64,000 bases of DNA from Arthrobacter sp. PAMC25284 (GTDB taxonomy: Bacteria > Actinomycetota > Actinomycetes > Actinomycetales > Micrococcaceae). The DNA is taken from positions 3,596,001 to 3,660,000 of the forward strand of contig NZ_CP080382.1 of NCBI RefSeq assembly GCF_019443425.1, given 5' to 3'. Position 1 is the stretch's first letter. The number at the start of each line of letters is the position of its first letter. Shown here piece by piece: positions 1-9,825 of the stretch. The notes under the pieces were generated by a model. It was not told where the DNA came from, searched no databases, and was given only the letters and a program-made list of their open reading frames with translations. Position numbers and translations under genes: made by a program.

Positions 1-1195
1 TTCAAATCAGCCGTCCAGACCCACGGGGAAGCCGAGGAACGCCGCCTGGCCTATGTGGCGTACACGAGGGCTAAACATGTGCTCTGGACGTCCAGCGCCG
101 CCTGGGTCGGGTCCCGGGCGGGCCGGGCCGAAATTTCGCCGTTCCTATCCGGGCTGGAGGAACTCGTGGCACAAGGCGTTGCGGAGATCCACCCGCAGTC
201 TGTGGCGGAGGACTCGCTGCCGGAGCAAAGCCCTTTGACCGCTGACCTCGAAGTGGCACTGTGGCCCTATGACCCCCTGGAAGGGCCCTCTGACCCCCGG
301 ACAGGAAAGCGGCTGCGGTTGCTCCCGGGCCGCCGGGGCCGCCATGGAAGCAGCCGCCGAACGAGTGCTGCGCCGTCTGGAGCAGCCCGGGAAGCCGGAC
401 GTTCAGGGTGCAGCCCCGGGGGATGCGGGGGTGGATTCGCCGGGCTTTGAGAATCGTCCGCGGCCGTTGCGGGGACCCGCGTCAGGCTGGGCCCGGGAAG
501 CTGAGACACTGCTGGAACGCCGGTCCCGGCGGACGACCATGCAGGACGTCCACTTGCCGGGGCATATTTCAGCGTCGACCCTGGTGGATCTCGACGCTGA
601 CGCCGGATCCGTCGTGGCCCGGCTGAGGCGGCCCGTGCCCCGCGAACCCGGAATGTCAGCACGCAAGGGCACCGCGTTCCATGCATGGGTGGAGGAGTAC
701 TTCGGCGCGGCCGGCATGCTGGACCTCGGCGAAGCTGCCGGCTCCGATGACCATATCGATGAGGCCTACGGGCTCGACGCCATGGTGGACACCTTCCGCC
801 AGTCCGAGTGGGCCCACCGGGCGCCTGCCCACGTGGAGGTTCCGGTGGAGACGAGGGTCGGCGATGTTGTGGTCCGGGGCCGGATCGACGCCGTTTTCCG
901 CGATGCCGACGGCGGCTGGGACCTGGTGGACTGGAAAACGGGACGCAGGCCTTCCGCCGCGCAATTGAAGACTAAAGCTGTTCAACTCGCCGTTTACCGG
1001 CTGGCCTGGTCCCGGCTGAAAGGGGTGCCGCTCGACGAGGTCCGGGCCGCGTTCTACTATGTGGCGGATAACCAGGTGGTCCGCCCGCACGACCTCGGAT
1101 CTGCAGAGAGTCTGGAGCGTATCGTGGCGGCAGCACTGGGCCGGTCCACCGCGCCCGCAGAAAGCCCTAGATGGACTTCGCCTCGATCACCGTGA
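1..1195 (+). CDS. adnB: AdnB-like ATP-dependent helicase/nuclease, C-terminal part (5' end outside window, frame interrupted)
   Basis: This is the C-terminal part of a UvrD-like helicase fused to a RecB-family nuclease, probably one subunit of the actinobacterial AdnAB end-resection motor. Reading from base 1 gives a helicase motif VI-like stretch (LAYVAYTRAKHVLW). About 200 codons later comes a PD-(D/E)XK nuclease core: GRIDAVF, then LVDWKTGRRP, then QLAVYRLAW. The frame switches by one base at the GGGGCC tract 335–340. Upstream codons read ...LLPGRR and downstream codons read AAMEAAAERV, so skipping one G joins them. The stop (1193–1195) lies inside the convergent phosphotransferase gene. 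The AdnB rather than AdnA assignment rests on nudC and uvrD2 lying downstream, as in mycobacteria. The helicase core is outside the window. Confidence 0.8.
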
Positions 1196-2633
1196 TGGCG
1201 GCAGTGGAGGCGTCGCCGGCCCCGGGCGTCGGCGACGCCTCTGTTGATTGGGTCGAATCTGTTGATTGGGTCGAATCTGTTGATTGGGTCGAGTCGTCGT
1301 CGCCGGGCGGGGCTGCCCCGGCCTCGTCCGTGGCCGCGTGGTCTTCGTGCGTGGCTTCGTCCTCCACGCTGCCACCGGCCGGGCCGGCACCGGCGCGCGT
1401 GGCTTCGTCCTCCACGCTGCCACCGGCCGGGCCGGCACCGTCGCGCGTGGCTTCGTCCTCGGCGCCGTCATCGGAGTCTGCCTCATGCCCGGCACCGGTG
1501 TTGTCGTCCAACTCCTCGGCGGGGATGGGGGTCACGAGCACGGCCGGCACTGCGGCGCCGGCCGGAGCGGCAACCGGCACCGGTCCTGACACCGGTTCCG
1601 CGGTGAGCAACGTTACTTTTCCAACGACGGTCACGTCAGCCGGGATCGCGTCGTCCGCGTCCCCGGGGCCGCGGGCCGGGACAGGCCGGGGCAGCGGTTC
1701 CACACTGATGGGCTGCCCGCCGTGTTCCGCCACGTCATCGGCCAGCGCCGACAGCATGGACTCGGCGTCATGGATCATGTCCTGATTGTCCGCGGCCAGG
1801 CCCTTGACCAGATACTGTGCCAGCGCGAATTCGGCGGACAGCGCCGCGCGGCGGATCAGGTGGACGTCCGGGGAGTCCCTGCGGCTCGAGGTGTAGTGCT
1901 CCAGCACCGCATCCACGAAGTCCTGCTCATTCGAGGCTACGAGCCATGCCATATCGTCGGCCGGGTCACCGATGCGCAGATCGGTCCAGCCGGTCACTGC
2001 GGTTACCCGGGGTCCGTCGACCAGGAGATTATCCTCATGCAGGTCACCGTGGACCACGCAGGGATTGAAACGCCACAGCGAAACATCTTCCAGCGCATGC
2101 TCCCAGCGCCGCAGGAGCAGCGGCGGGATTCTGCCGGTGGTTGCGGCCTGGTCCAGCTCGTTGAGCCGGCGCTGCCTGAACTCGTTGGGGGTGTAGCTGG
2201 GCAGATCCGCGTTACGCACAAGGGACCGGGGGAGGTCGTGGATGGCCGCTAGGGCCGCGCCGATTTCGCGGGCCAGCCCGTCCGGCCCGCTGCTCAGCTC
2301 CTCGACGGACTGGGTGGTTCCAGCCAGATGGGAATAGACGAACGTGGTGAGCGGCCCCTGGCGGACGGAGCCGGCCACGGTTGGCATCAGGAACGGGAGC
2401 TCCGCACGGATGCCGGGGACGAACGCACGAAGCACCAGGAATTCGGTTTCCAGGCGGGCGCTGGCTTCAGCATGGCGGGGCGCGCGGACACGCCAGCGCT
2501 TACCGTCGCAGTCCAGCAGTAGAGCCGAGTCGAAGTCCGCCGGATCGTCGGGCGCAGAGCTGACAGCGGTGGGGGTCAGGCCGGGAACCGCCGCGGTTGC
2601 TACAGCTGCCAATTCGATAGGTTTTCTTCGCAC
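1167..2633 (-). CDS. Aminoglycoside-phosphotransferase-fold kinase with long acidic repetitive C-terminal tail
   Basis: The 488-residue protein starts at GTG 2633. Residues about 40–320 form an APH/choline-kinase-like domain. The catalytic loop VVHGDLHEDNLL is visible. In the metal-binding segment that follows (GWTDLRIGDPADDMAWL), the usual IDW is replaced by GWTD. Substrate is unknown; related genes beside adnB in actinobacteria are annotated only as phosphotransferase. After about residue 330 the protein becomes a low-complexity, Asp/Glu/Ala/Thr-rich tail. It contains 16-residue repeats (EDEATRAGAGPAGGSV) and three DSTQST hexapeptides, so it is much longer than a normal APH domain. The last 29 bp overlap the end of adnB tail to tail. 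The kinase fold is well supported; the biological role is not known. Confidence 0.8.
   Translation of the reverse strand: MRRKPIELAAVATAAVPGLTPTAVSSAPDDPADFDSALLLDCDGKRWRVRAPRHAEASARLETEFLVLRAFVPGIRAELPFLMPTVAGSVRQGPLTTFVYSHLAGTTQSVEELSSGPDGLAREIGAALAAIHDLPRSLVRNADLPSYTPNEFRQRRLNELDQAATTGRIPPLLLRRWEHALEDVSLWRFNPCVVHGDLHEDNLLVDGPRVTAVTGWTDLRIGDPADDMAWLVASNEQDFVDAVLEHYTSSRRDSPDVHLIRRAALSAEFALAQYLVKGLAADNQDMIHDAESMLSALADDVAEHGGQPISVEPLPRPVPARGPGDADDAIPADVTVVGKVTLLTAEPVSGPVPVAAPAGAAVPAVLVTPIPAEELDDNTGAGHEADSDDGAEDEATRDGAGPAGGSVEDEATRAGAGPAGGSVEDEATHEDHAATDEAGAAPPGDDDSTQSTDSTQSTDSTQSTEASPTPGAGDASTAAITVIEAKSI
1240..1293 (-). repeat. Three tandem 18-bp repeats in the phosphotransferase tail
   Basis: Units lie at 1240–1257, 1258–1275 and 1276–1293. 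The first two are identical and the third differs at its last base. On the minus strand each encodes the hexapeptide DSTQST. The near-identity at DNA level suggests recent slippage or unequal exchange. Confidence 0.95.
1351..1459 (-). repeat. 48-bp tandem repeats in the phosphotransferase tail
   Basis: Two almost identical 48-bp units (1351–1398 and 1399–1446) and the start of a third (from 1447) are in frame with the minus-strand phosphotransferase. They encode 16-residue units of the type EDEATRAGAGPAGGSV. Confidence 0.95.
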
Positions 2634-2735
2634 TCTTCCACGGTAGATTGAGCAGCGCCCAAGTCAGTGATGTACCACGGCGAGTCTCCAGATCGGGTCC
2701 AAATAGCTCCTCGCCTGTTGGCCCGGCGATGTCGT

Positions 2736-2755
2736 GGGCCCGAATATTCGGGCCC
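2736..2755. promoter_or_regulatory. Perfect 20-bp palindrome in the aph/nudC divergent intergenic region
   Basis: GGGCCCGAAT is followed directly by its exact reverse complement, with no spacer. It lies 80 bp before the nudC start and about 100 bp before the divergent phosphotransferase start, where an operator for a dimeric regulator would sit. No regulator can be named. Confidence 0.5.
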
Positions 2756-2834
2756 CGCTCCCGACGGCGGATTCGTGGACCTGCGTCGATGCCGGAAAAT
2801 GTGAATTGTCGGCGGGAGTCAGTACGGTGGGTAC

Positions 2835-3950
2835 ATGAGTCTTGCGGAGTCACCGGCACCAAATAATGTGGCACCAAGGAATGCGGCACCTGGGAACGCA
2901 GTACCAGTGATCGTGGCAGCAGGGACGGCGCGGGGAAATCCCATGGAGCACACGAGCCCGGCAAACCACCTGATGGACACGGTCCTGCCGGTGCGTCCGG
3001 CCCGGATCGACCGCGGCAGCGCAGCCCGGATGAATCCCGGGATGGTCGCGGATCTGGTCCGGTCCGGCGTCGCACGGGCGATGCTGCTTTCCGGCCGGCA
3101 GGCCCTCATTGAGGGCGATGGCCTCGTGCTCCTGGACGCGGCCGAGCTCGAGAGCCGGCTCCACGACACCCAGTACGCTCCCGAGCACGTGATCTACCTT
3201 GGCTCGGCCGTTCCCGGCTCAGATCTCGCCCCGGGAACCGAGCTTGTCCTCTTTGTTATTCCGGAACAGTTTGAGGTCAGGACCGAGGAATTCGAAGATC
3301 ACGTTGCCGGCATCCCGGCCGCGGCACGGTGGGCCGGATTCCGCGACGTCGCGGCCATGCTGAACCCCACCGACACCGCGTTGTTCGTTGAGGCCAGCGC
3401 CATTGCCAACTGGCACGCCACCCACACCCATTGCCCGCGCTGCGGCACTCCGACCGAAGTCGAATCCGGAGGCTGGGTCCGCCGCTGTCCGGCCGATGCA
3501 TCTGAACACTATCCGCGCACGGACCCGGCAATTATTGTCACGGTGGTGGGACCCGACGGCCGGCTCCTGCTGGGCGGCGGCGGTCCGGCCGACGCACGGA
3601 ACTATTCGACGCTGGCAGGATTCGTCGAACCAGGTGAGTCGCTCGAACAGGCCGTCGTGCGCGAGATTGGCGAAGAGGTCGGTGTGCGGGTCAGTGCGTC
3701 CCAGTATCTGGGGTCGCAGCCCTGGCCGTTCCCGGCGTCGCTGATGCTCGGATTCACCGCCACAACACCGGACACTGTGGCCCGGCCCGACGGCGTCGAA
3801 GTCACCCGGGCGCGCTGGTTCAGCCGCAGCGAACTGCAGGACGCTGTCCTCAGCGGCGAAATAGTCATTTCCAGCAGACTGTCCATCGCACGGGCGCTCA
3901 TCGAGCACTGGTACGGCGGCGTCATCCAGGACCACCCGGATACCGTGTGA
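2835..3950 (+). CDS. nudC: NADH pyrophosphatase (NudC-type Nudix hydrolase)
   Basis: This 371-residue protein is predicted to hydrolyse NADH, or NAD caps on RNA, to NMNH plus AMP. An N-terminal lobe precedes a zinc ribbon (CPRCGTPTEVESGG, then RRCP), where the fourth canonical Cys is not obvious. A Nudix box follows (GFVEPGESLEQAVVREIGEE). The NudC-diagnostic SQPWPFPASLM segment comes after the Nudix box. The first about 25 residues are low-complexity and include three Asn-x-Ala/Val-Pro-x units. The start at ATG 2835 could be over-long: a second Met (MEHTSP) lies 36 codons in. The gene is followed 43 bp later by uvrD2 on the same strand. Confidence 0.93.
   Translation: MSLAESPAPNNVAPRNAAPGNAVPVIVAAGTARGNPMEHTSPANHLMDTVLPVRPARIDRGSAARMNPGMVADLVRSGVARAMLLSGRQALIEGDGLVLLDAAELESRLHDTQYAPEHVIYLGSAVPGSDLAPGTELVLFVIPEQFEVRTEEFEDHVAGIPAAARWAGFRDVAAMLNPTDTALFVEASAIANWHATHTHCPRCGTPTEVESGGWVRRCPADASEHYPRTDPAIIVTVVGPDGRLLLGGGGPADARNYSTLAGFVEPGESLEQAVVREIGEEVGVRVSASQYLGSQPWPFPASLMLGFTATTPDTVARPDGVEVTRARWFSRSELQDAVLSGEIVISSRLSIARALIEHWYGGVIQDHPDTV
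2865..2909 (+). repeat. Three imperfect 15-bp repeats at the nudC N-terminus
   Basis: Units at 2865–2879, 2880–2894 and 2895–2909 encode NVAPR, NAAPG and NAVPV. The amino-acid pattern is conserved but the DNA has diverged, so the repeat is old, or this stretch is leader sequence rather than coding. Confidence 0.7.
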
Positions 3951-3993
3951 CACCGCCTTCCACCGGACACCTTCTAGCGACTAAGCGGCAAAC

Positions 3994-6220
3994 GTGAGCA
4001 CAGAGAATTTTGACTTCAACGGACTCTCCCTTGGCGAGGCCGACGGCTCACGGGCTGGCGGATCCGCCGATTCTGCCGCCGCTTCCACCGGCGGAGCGGC
4101 GGTCGACAACCGTTCCCTGGAGGAACGGATCCTCGGTGGCCTTGACGCCGAACAACGTGAAGTGGCGAGTACCCTGCACGGTCCGGTGTGTGTGCTGGCC
4201 GGGGCAGGCACCGGCAAGACCCGTGCCATCACGCACCGCATCGCATACGGCGTGCAGTCGGGGGTGTACAGCCCGCAGCGGCTCCTCGCCGTCACCTTCA
4301 CCGCCCGGGCAGCGGCGGAAATGCGCAGCCGGTTACGGGACTTGGGCGTCGGCAACGTTCAGGCCCGGACTTTCCACGCTGCGGCGCTGCGCCAGCTGCA
4401 GTTCTTCTGGCCGCAGGCAATCGGCGGTGCCCTGCCCAACCTGCTGGACCACAAGGCGCAGCTGATTGCCGAAGCTGCGCGCCGTCTCCGGCTCAGTACC
4501 GACCGTGCGTCGATCCGGGACCTTGCCTCGGAGATCGAGTGGGCGAAAGTCTCCATGCTGACGCCCGCCAACTACCTTGAAAACGCCCAGGAGCGTGGCA
4601 GCCCTGGCGGTTTCGACCTGACCGCCGTCGCACGGGTCTTTCAGTCCTATGAAGACGTCAAGACGGACCGGAACCTGATCGATTTCGAGGACGTGCTGCT
4701 GATCACCGTGGGCATCCTGCAGGAAGACCCGAAGGTGGCCGCGACCGTGCGCGAGCAATACCGGCACTTCGTTGTGGATGAGTACCAGGACGTCTCGCCG
4801 CTGCAGCAGCGACTCCTGGAGCTGTGGCTGGGCGGCCGCGACGATTTGTGTGTCGTTGGCGACGCCAGCCAGACCATTTACTCGTTCACCGGCGCCTCGC
4901 CCAAACACCTGCTCGGCTTCAAGGGCATCTATCCCGAGGCCCGGGTGATCAAACTGATCCGCGACTACCGCTCCACCCCGCAGGTGGTCCGGCTGGCCAA
5001 TGAGCTGCTGTCCGGCCGCCGCAGCGGCGGCCCCGCAGCCGACGCCGCCTGGGCCACGCCCCTGCAACTGGTCGCTCAGCGGCCGGCCGGCCCCGCGCCG
5101 CAGTTCACCGAATGCTCCGATGACGAGGCCGAAGCCGCCACCGTGGTGGCCCGGGTCCGCGAACTGCTCGACGCCGGCACGATGGCCAGCCAGATCGCGG
5201 TGCTGTTCCGCACCAACGGGCAGTCCGAAGCCTACGAACAGGCGCTGGCTTCCGCCGGCATCGGCTACCAGTTGCGCGGCGGCGAGCGGTTCTTTGCCCG
5301 CAAGGAGGTCCGCGACGCGATCCTCCAGCTCCGCTCCGCCACGCGGGCTGTCGCGGAAACCGCAGCGCCGGAACCACTGGGGCAACTGGTCCGGGACATC
5401 GTGACCTCCCTGGGCTACAGCGACTCCGCGCCGCACAGCGGCGGCGCCCTCCGGGAACGCTGGGAATCGCTGGCCGCCCTCGTGGCGCTCGCGGACGAGC
5501 TTGCGGCCAGCCGGGGCCCGGAATTCAGCCTCTCGGACTTCGTCAACGAACTCCAGGAGAGGTCGCTGGCCCAGCATGCACCCACGGTCCAGGGTGTGAC
5601 ACTGGCGTCGCTGCACGCCGCGAAGGGCCTGGAATGGGACGCAGTGTTCCTTGTGGGGCTCAGCGAAGGGCTCATGCCGATTTCCTTCGCGGATACGCCC
5701 GAGGCCGTGGATGAGGAACGCCGCCTGCTGTACGTGGGGATTACCCGGGCCCCGGGAACATCTTTTCTGTTCGTGGTCCACCGCGAGGACTCCGGGTGGC
5801 CGCGCCAACCGTAAACCATCACGCTTCCTCGATGGGCTTCGGCCGGATTCTGTCGCCAGCTCGTCATTGCGGGGCAAGGGCCCGGCACCGCGCCGGAAGG
5901 CAGCCGTGCCGGCATCCTGCCGGGTCTGCGGGACCATGCTCTCGTCCGGGGCCGAACGCAAGGTCGGGCGCTGCAACCAGTGCCCGCCCAGCTACGAAGA
6001 ACAAACATTCAACGCGTTGCGGCAGTGGCGCAAGGAGATCGCCCTCGCCGCCGAGGTCCCTGCCTTTGTTGTTTTCACCGATGCGACGCTGACGGCAATT
6101 GCCGAGGCCCGGCCGGCGTCAATGGAGGAACTGGCCGGTCTCGCCGGAGTAGGGCCGTCAAAGCTTGAAAAATATGGTGAAGAGGTTTTGGCGGTTCTCA
6201 GCGAAAACACGGGTCTTTGA
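3994..6220 (+). CDS. uvrD2: ATP-dependent DNA helicase UvrD2 (SF1A helicase with Cys4 linker and HRDC domain), frame interrupted
   Basis: This is an SF1A 3'-5' helicase for DNA repair and replication. The GTG start at 3994 gives Walker A AGAGTGKTRAITH, Walker B VVDEYQDVSPLQQ, the GDASQTIYSFTGA motif and LHAAKGLEWDAVF. Motif VI LLYVGITRA is followed by the frameshift. Downstream comes a four-cysteine linker (CRVCG ... CNQCP) and an HRDC domain (QWRKEIALAAEVPAFVVF), the layout known for mycobacterial UvrD2. At the GGGCCCC tract 5747–5753 one C must be skipped to read GITRA-REHLF. That gives about 741 residues. The stop overlaps the next ATG (TGATG). As written, the first frame terminates at 5814, before the zinc linker. 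Confidence 0.92.
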
Positions 6221-6828
6221 TGGCTGGCCGCGCGGGCACCGGCGCAGCGCCGGCAGCCATACCGCTGACAACGCCTGACGGCGCCCCTGTGGAAGTACGC
6301 CGCTCGGCAAGACGCCGCAGGACGGTGGCCGCGTTCTGGGAAAACGGAACCGCGGTAGTGGCCATCCCTGCGTCGTTCACCCGGGCCCAGGAGCACGAAT
6401 GGGTGCACCGGATGCTGGAGAAACTCCGGCTTCAGGGCGCCCGTGGAAGCCGGGGAGAAGGCCGCCGGCCACGCAACGACGAGGCCCTCGCGAGCCACGC
6501 AGCCGAACTTTCGGCCAAGTACCTTGGCGGCCGGGCCGTACCGTCGTCGGTCCGCTGGGTCAGCAACCAGAACTCGCGCTGGGGCTCGGCGACACCGTCG
6601 GAGGGGACCATCCGGCTGTCCGACAAGCTGCAGCCGATGCCACAGTGGGTGATCGACTACGTACTGCTCCACGAACTGTCGCATCTCCTGGTCGCCGGGC
6701 ACGACGCCGCCTTCTGGCGGCTTCTGCAGGCCTACCCGGAGACTGAACGAGCCAAGGCCTTTCTTGAAGGGGTTTCCTTCGCTACCTCGCGAGGCATGGC
6801 TCCGGACTGCGCCGAGCCCGCTACCTAG
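6220..6828 (+). CDS. YgjP/SprT-like (M48-type) zinc metallopeptidase
   Basis: The start ATG 6220 overlaps the uvrD2 stop, and a TTG one codon earlier is the alternative. The 202-residue protein has a YgjP-like (DUF45) layout. A basic N-terminal strand region comes first, then the core NQNSRWGSATPSEGTIRLS, the zinc motif LLHELSHLL and a downstream H-x(4)-FW (GHDAAFWRLL). This predicts a cytoplasmic gluzincin. Translational coupling to uvrD2 suggests co-expression. The substrate is unknown. Confidence 0.88.
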   Translation: MAGRAGTGAAPAAIPLTTPDGAPVEVRRSARRRRTVAAFWENGTAVVAIPASFTRAQEHEWVHRMLEKLRLQGARGSRGEGRRPRNDEALASHAAELSAKYLGGRAVPSSVRWVSNQNSRWGSATPSEGTIRLSDKLQPMPQWVIDYVLLHELSHLLVAGHDAAFWRLLQAYPETERAKAFLEGVSFATSRGMAPDCAEPAT

Positions 6829-8283
6829 GCTTTCGGGCCGTCGCCTTCCGGTCCGCCATTGGCCTCTGTGTCCGCGTCATCGCCGGGTCCCCGGCCCTCC
6901 TCGGCTTCTGCGCTGGATTCCCCCTGCGGGGCAGGTTCGTCGAAGCCGCCGCTGAGGAGCTTTTGCAGGGCGTCGTCGACTTCGGTATCGCTGGCCTCGG
7001 CCAGTTGCCGGCGCGCGCTGAACCCGGCCGGATCGTCGAGGTCCTCCGCGGTTGGCATCAGATCCGGGTGCTGCCAAATGGCGTCCCTGCCCTCGATACC
7101 GCGTTCATTCTTCAAGGTCGCCCACAATACGGCTGCCTCCCGTAGCCGGCGCGGCCGCAGCTCCAGTCCGACGAGGGACGCGAACGCCTGCTCGGCCGGG
7201 CCTCCGGTGGCACGCCGGCGCCGGACGGTCTCCCGCAGGGCTGCCGCCGAAGGCAGCAACTTTTCCGTGGCGGCAGCGGTGAGTTCGTCCACCCAGCCCT
7301 CCACGAGGGCGAGGGCGGTTTCGAGCTTTTCGAGCGCCTGATCCTGGGCGGGTGTGCGCTGCGGCATAAAGACGCCTTGGGACAACGCCTCCTGGATGCC
7401 TTCAGGATTACTGGGATCCAGGTCCCTCGCGAGTTCCTCGATCCGGGACGTGTCGATGTGGATTCCCCGGGCGTAGGCCTCAATAGCGCCAAGAAGATGT
7501 CCCCGCAGCCACGGGACCTGGACGAACAGCCGGGCATGGGCTGCTTCGCGGACAGCCAGAAAAAGCCGGATGTCGTTGTCCGGGAGGCTGAGGCCGTCGC
7601 CGAATTTCGCGACGTTGGCCGGCAGCAGCGCCATTTCCAGATCAGCCAACGGCAGGCCGATATCCGTTGAGCCGACCACATCGGCGGACAGGGCGCCAAT
7701 TGCCTGCCCCAACTGCATCCCGAAAATGGCGCCGCCCATGTTCTGGATCATCGAGGAGGCACCGCCCATCATGGACTTCATTTCCTCCGGCATCTGCTCG
7801 GTCATCGCCTCGGACAACGCATTCGCGATGCTGTTGGCGACTGGTTCCGTCAGCCGCTTCCACGTACCCAGAGTTTCTTCAACCCACTCGGCACGGGACC
7901 AGGCGCGGCCGATCAATCCGGTGGCGGGGAGGACTGTGACCGGGTCAAGCCATAGCTCAGCAAGCCTTAGCGCTTCATCGACTTCGCGGGACTGCTGGCT
8001 CGTGACGGAGGGATCGGAGCCCTCCGCGGCCACCCGGCGGGCATTTTCGTGCGCCAGCTGCCAATTGACGGGGCCCCTCCGAGGAAGCACTCATCATGGC
8101 CTGGACCTGCGAAAACATCTGGGCCAGGAGGTTGGGATCATTGGGGAGACCAGCAGCCTTGGCGAGCTCGGCGGGATCGATACTTCCCATCCCCTGCCCG
8201 CCCATGAGGTTTTTCAGCATTTCTGCCAGCGGATCCCGGGGCTCATCGTCGCCGTTGGACGGAGTGAGTGGGTTGGAGGTCAT
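6825..8283 (-). CDS. DUF2342 family zincin-like protein (Rv3195-like), frame interrupted
   Basis: ATG 8283 opens with a short Gly/Met-rich N-terminus (MLKNLMGGQGMGSIDP). After correction it runs to about 485 residues. The GGGGCCCC tract 8070–8077 shifts the frame; skipping one base joins MMSASSEGP to VNWQLAHENARR. Family hallmarks include the helical segment TEPVANSIANALSEAM, the Gly/Met-rich segment MGGASSMIQNMGGAIFGM, and a candidate metal-binding helix REAAHARLFVQVPWL. Its first residue is Arg where a canonical HExxH has His. The C-terminal 40 residues are acidic and disordered. Synteny with Rv3195 next to a PDZ protease and UPF0182 supports the call. The activity is not established. The stop overlaps the convergent metallopeptidase by 3 bp. 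Confidence 0.85.
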
Positions 8284-8426
8284 GGTCCCGCCGATCGTCG
8301 GTATGGCTTCTTCTCAACTTCACGGTACCTTGCAGCAAGTCTGGCTGTCTGCCGAAACCCCGTTTAGTTCGCTGTAGGCAAAGAGTGCTTCCGGCAGCTG
8401 AGCACGTAGGGTGGAAGCTGGAATAT

Positions 8427-9665
8427 ATGCAGGCGGCGTCCTCGGTCGAGGGCACCGCCCCAGTGCGTGAATCCGGGCCCGGAGGGCCCGCCGCGCCGCC
8501 ACGGAGAGGTCCTGAATTGACGATTACCGAGGGTGGGCAGCCCGCCAGCGACCCGGCAGGCGGGCCGGTCCGGGGCCGGCGGGGCGGCCGGACAGGAGCC
8601 TGGACGGGCCGGAAACCGGACAACCGGAGCGCAGCGATGCTGGTGTCGGGCCTTCTCGCCATGGCACTGGGTGTCACCGCGGTGAGCCTCCCGGTTCCAT
8701 ACGTAATCGAGTCCCCCGGACCGACCTTTAACACGCTCGGCGAGGACCAGGGCGAACCGGTCATCACCGTGACCGGGACCGAATCGTTCCCCGCCAAGGG
8801 AAGCCTGGACCTCACCACGGTCTACGTGGACGGCGGACCCAATGGCCCGGTCAGCGTCTTTGCCGCATTCTCGGCATGGCTCAACGGCAGCAAAGCGGTC
8901 TACCCCGAGGAACTGATCTTCCCGAGGGGCGTGACGAAAGAGCAGTCGCAACAGGAGAGTTCGACGGCGATGGTCACCTCACAGGAGAACGCGGTCGCGG
9001 CAGCCCTGAAAGAACTCAACATTCCCTTCGAGCAGCGGATGGAGATCGCCAGCCTCGCGGACGGCTCCGCCGCGGACGGCCAGCTTCAGGCCGGCGACGT
9101 GCTCCTCTCCATCAACGACAAGCCGATCACGGCGCTCGCCGTCGTCCAGGCGGAACTGGCCGCGGGGAACGGAGCACCGGTCACGGTCGTGGTGGACCGG
9201 TCGGGCAGCCGGATTTCGGCGACCATCACGCCATCGGTGAGTCCCTCCGGCCGATTCATTCTCGGGGTGATCCTGCAGTACAACTTCACGTTCCCCTTCG
9301 ATGTCAGGATCTCCCTTGATGAGGTCGGCGGCCCGAGCGCCGGGATGATGTTCGCGCTGGGGATTATCGACACGATCACGCCGGGGGAGCTGACCGGCGG
9401 AACGCATGTCGCCGGGACCGGCACCATCAGCCCCGATGGCAGCGTCGGGCCGATCGGCGGGATCAGCCAGAAGATGCACGGCGCACGCTCCGCCGGGGCC
9501 TCCCTCTTCCTGGCTCCGGCGGCCAACTGCGGCGACGTCGTCGGCCACATCCCGGACGGCCTCCAGGTCGTCAAGGTTGAGAATTTGGCCGGTGCCCGGA
9601 AGGCCGTTGAGCTGGCCGCGTCGGGTTCCGACACTTCCGGTCTTCCCGCCTGCACCAGCGGCTAG
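8427..9665 (+). CDS. PDZ domain-containing Lon-like (S16) serine protease, YlbL/Rv3194c type
   Basis: The start at ATG 8427 (MQAASSVEG) is preceded by GTGGAAG. One N-terminal membrane segment (MLVSGLLAMALGVTAVSLPV) anchors an extracytoplasmic protein. A PDZ-like region (ASLADGSAADGQLQAGDVLL) follows, then an S16 protease domain. Its nucleophile-type Ser is in GGPSAGMMFALG and the partner Lys in GGISQKMHGA, consistent with a Ser-Lys dyad. It is about 412 residues. The divergent DUF2342 gene shares the 143-bp upstream region. The physiological substrate is unknown. Confidence 0.9.
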   Translation: MQAASSVEGTAPVRESGPGGPAAPPRRGPELTITEGGQPASDPAGGPVRGRRGGRTGAWTGRKPDNRSAAMLVSGLLAMALGVTAVSLPVPYVIESPGPTFNTLGEDQGEPVITVTGTESFPAKGSLDLTTVYVDGGPNGPVSVFAAFSAWLNGSKAVYPEELIFPRGVTKEQSQQESSTAMVTSQENAVAAALKELNIPFEQRMEIASLADGSAADGQLQAGDVLLSINDKPITALAVVQAELAAGNGAPVTVVVDRSGSRISATITPSVSPSGRFILGVILQYNFTFPFDVRISLDEVGGPSAGMMFALGIIDTITPGELTGGTHVAGTGTISPDGSVGPIGGISQKMHGARSAGASLFLAPAANCGDVVGHIPDGLQVVKVENLAGARKAVELAASGSDTSGLPACTSG

Positions 9666-9825
9666 ACTGGCGGCGGAACTAAGCAATACCGCCACTCGTG
9701 CCACTATTACCAGCCAATTGCAGTGACGGCGATAGAATGCAGCAACATCTGAATACCCGCACCGAACCAACGCGTTGACCGATCACTAAACCAGTATTTG
9801 ACAACACAGCTATGAGGTACCGAGT

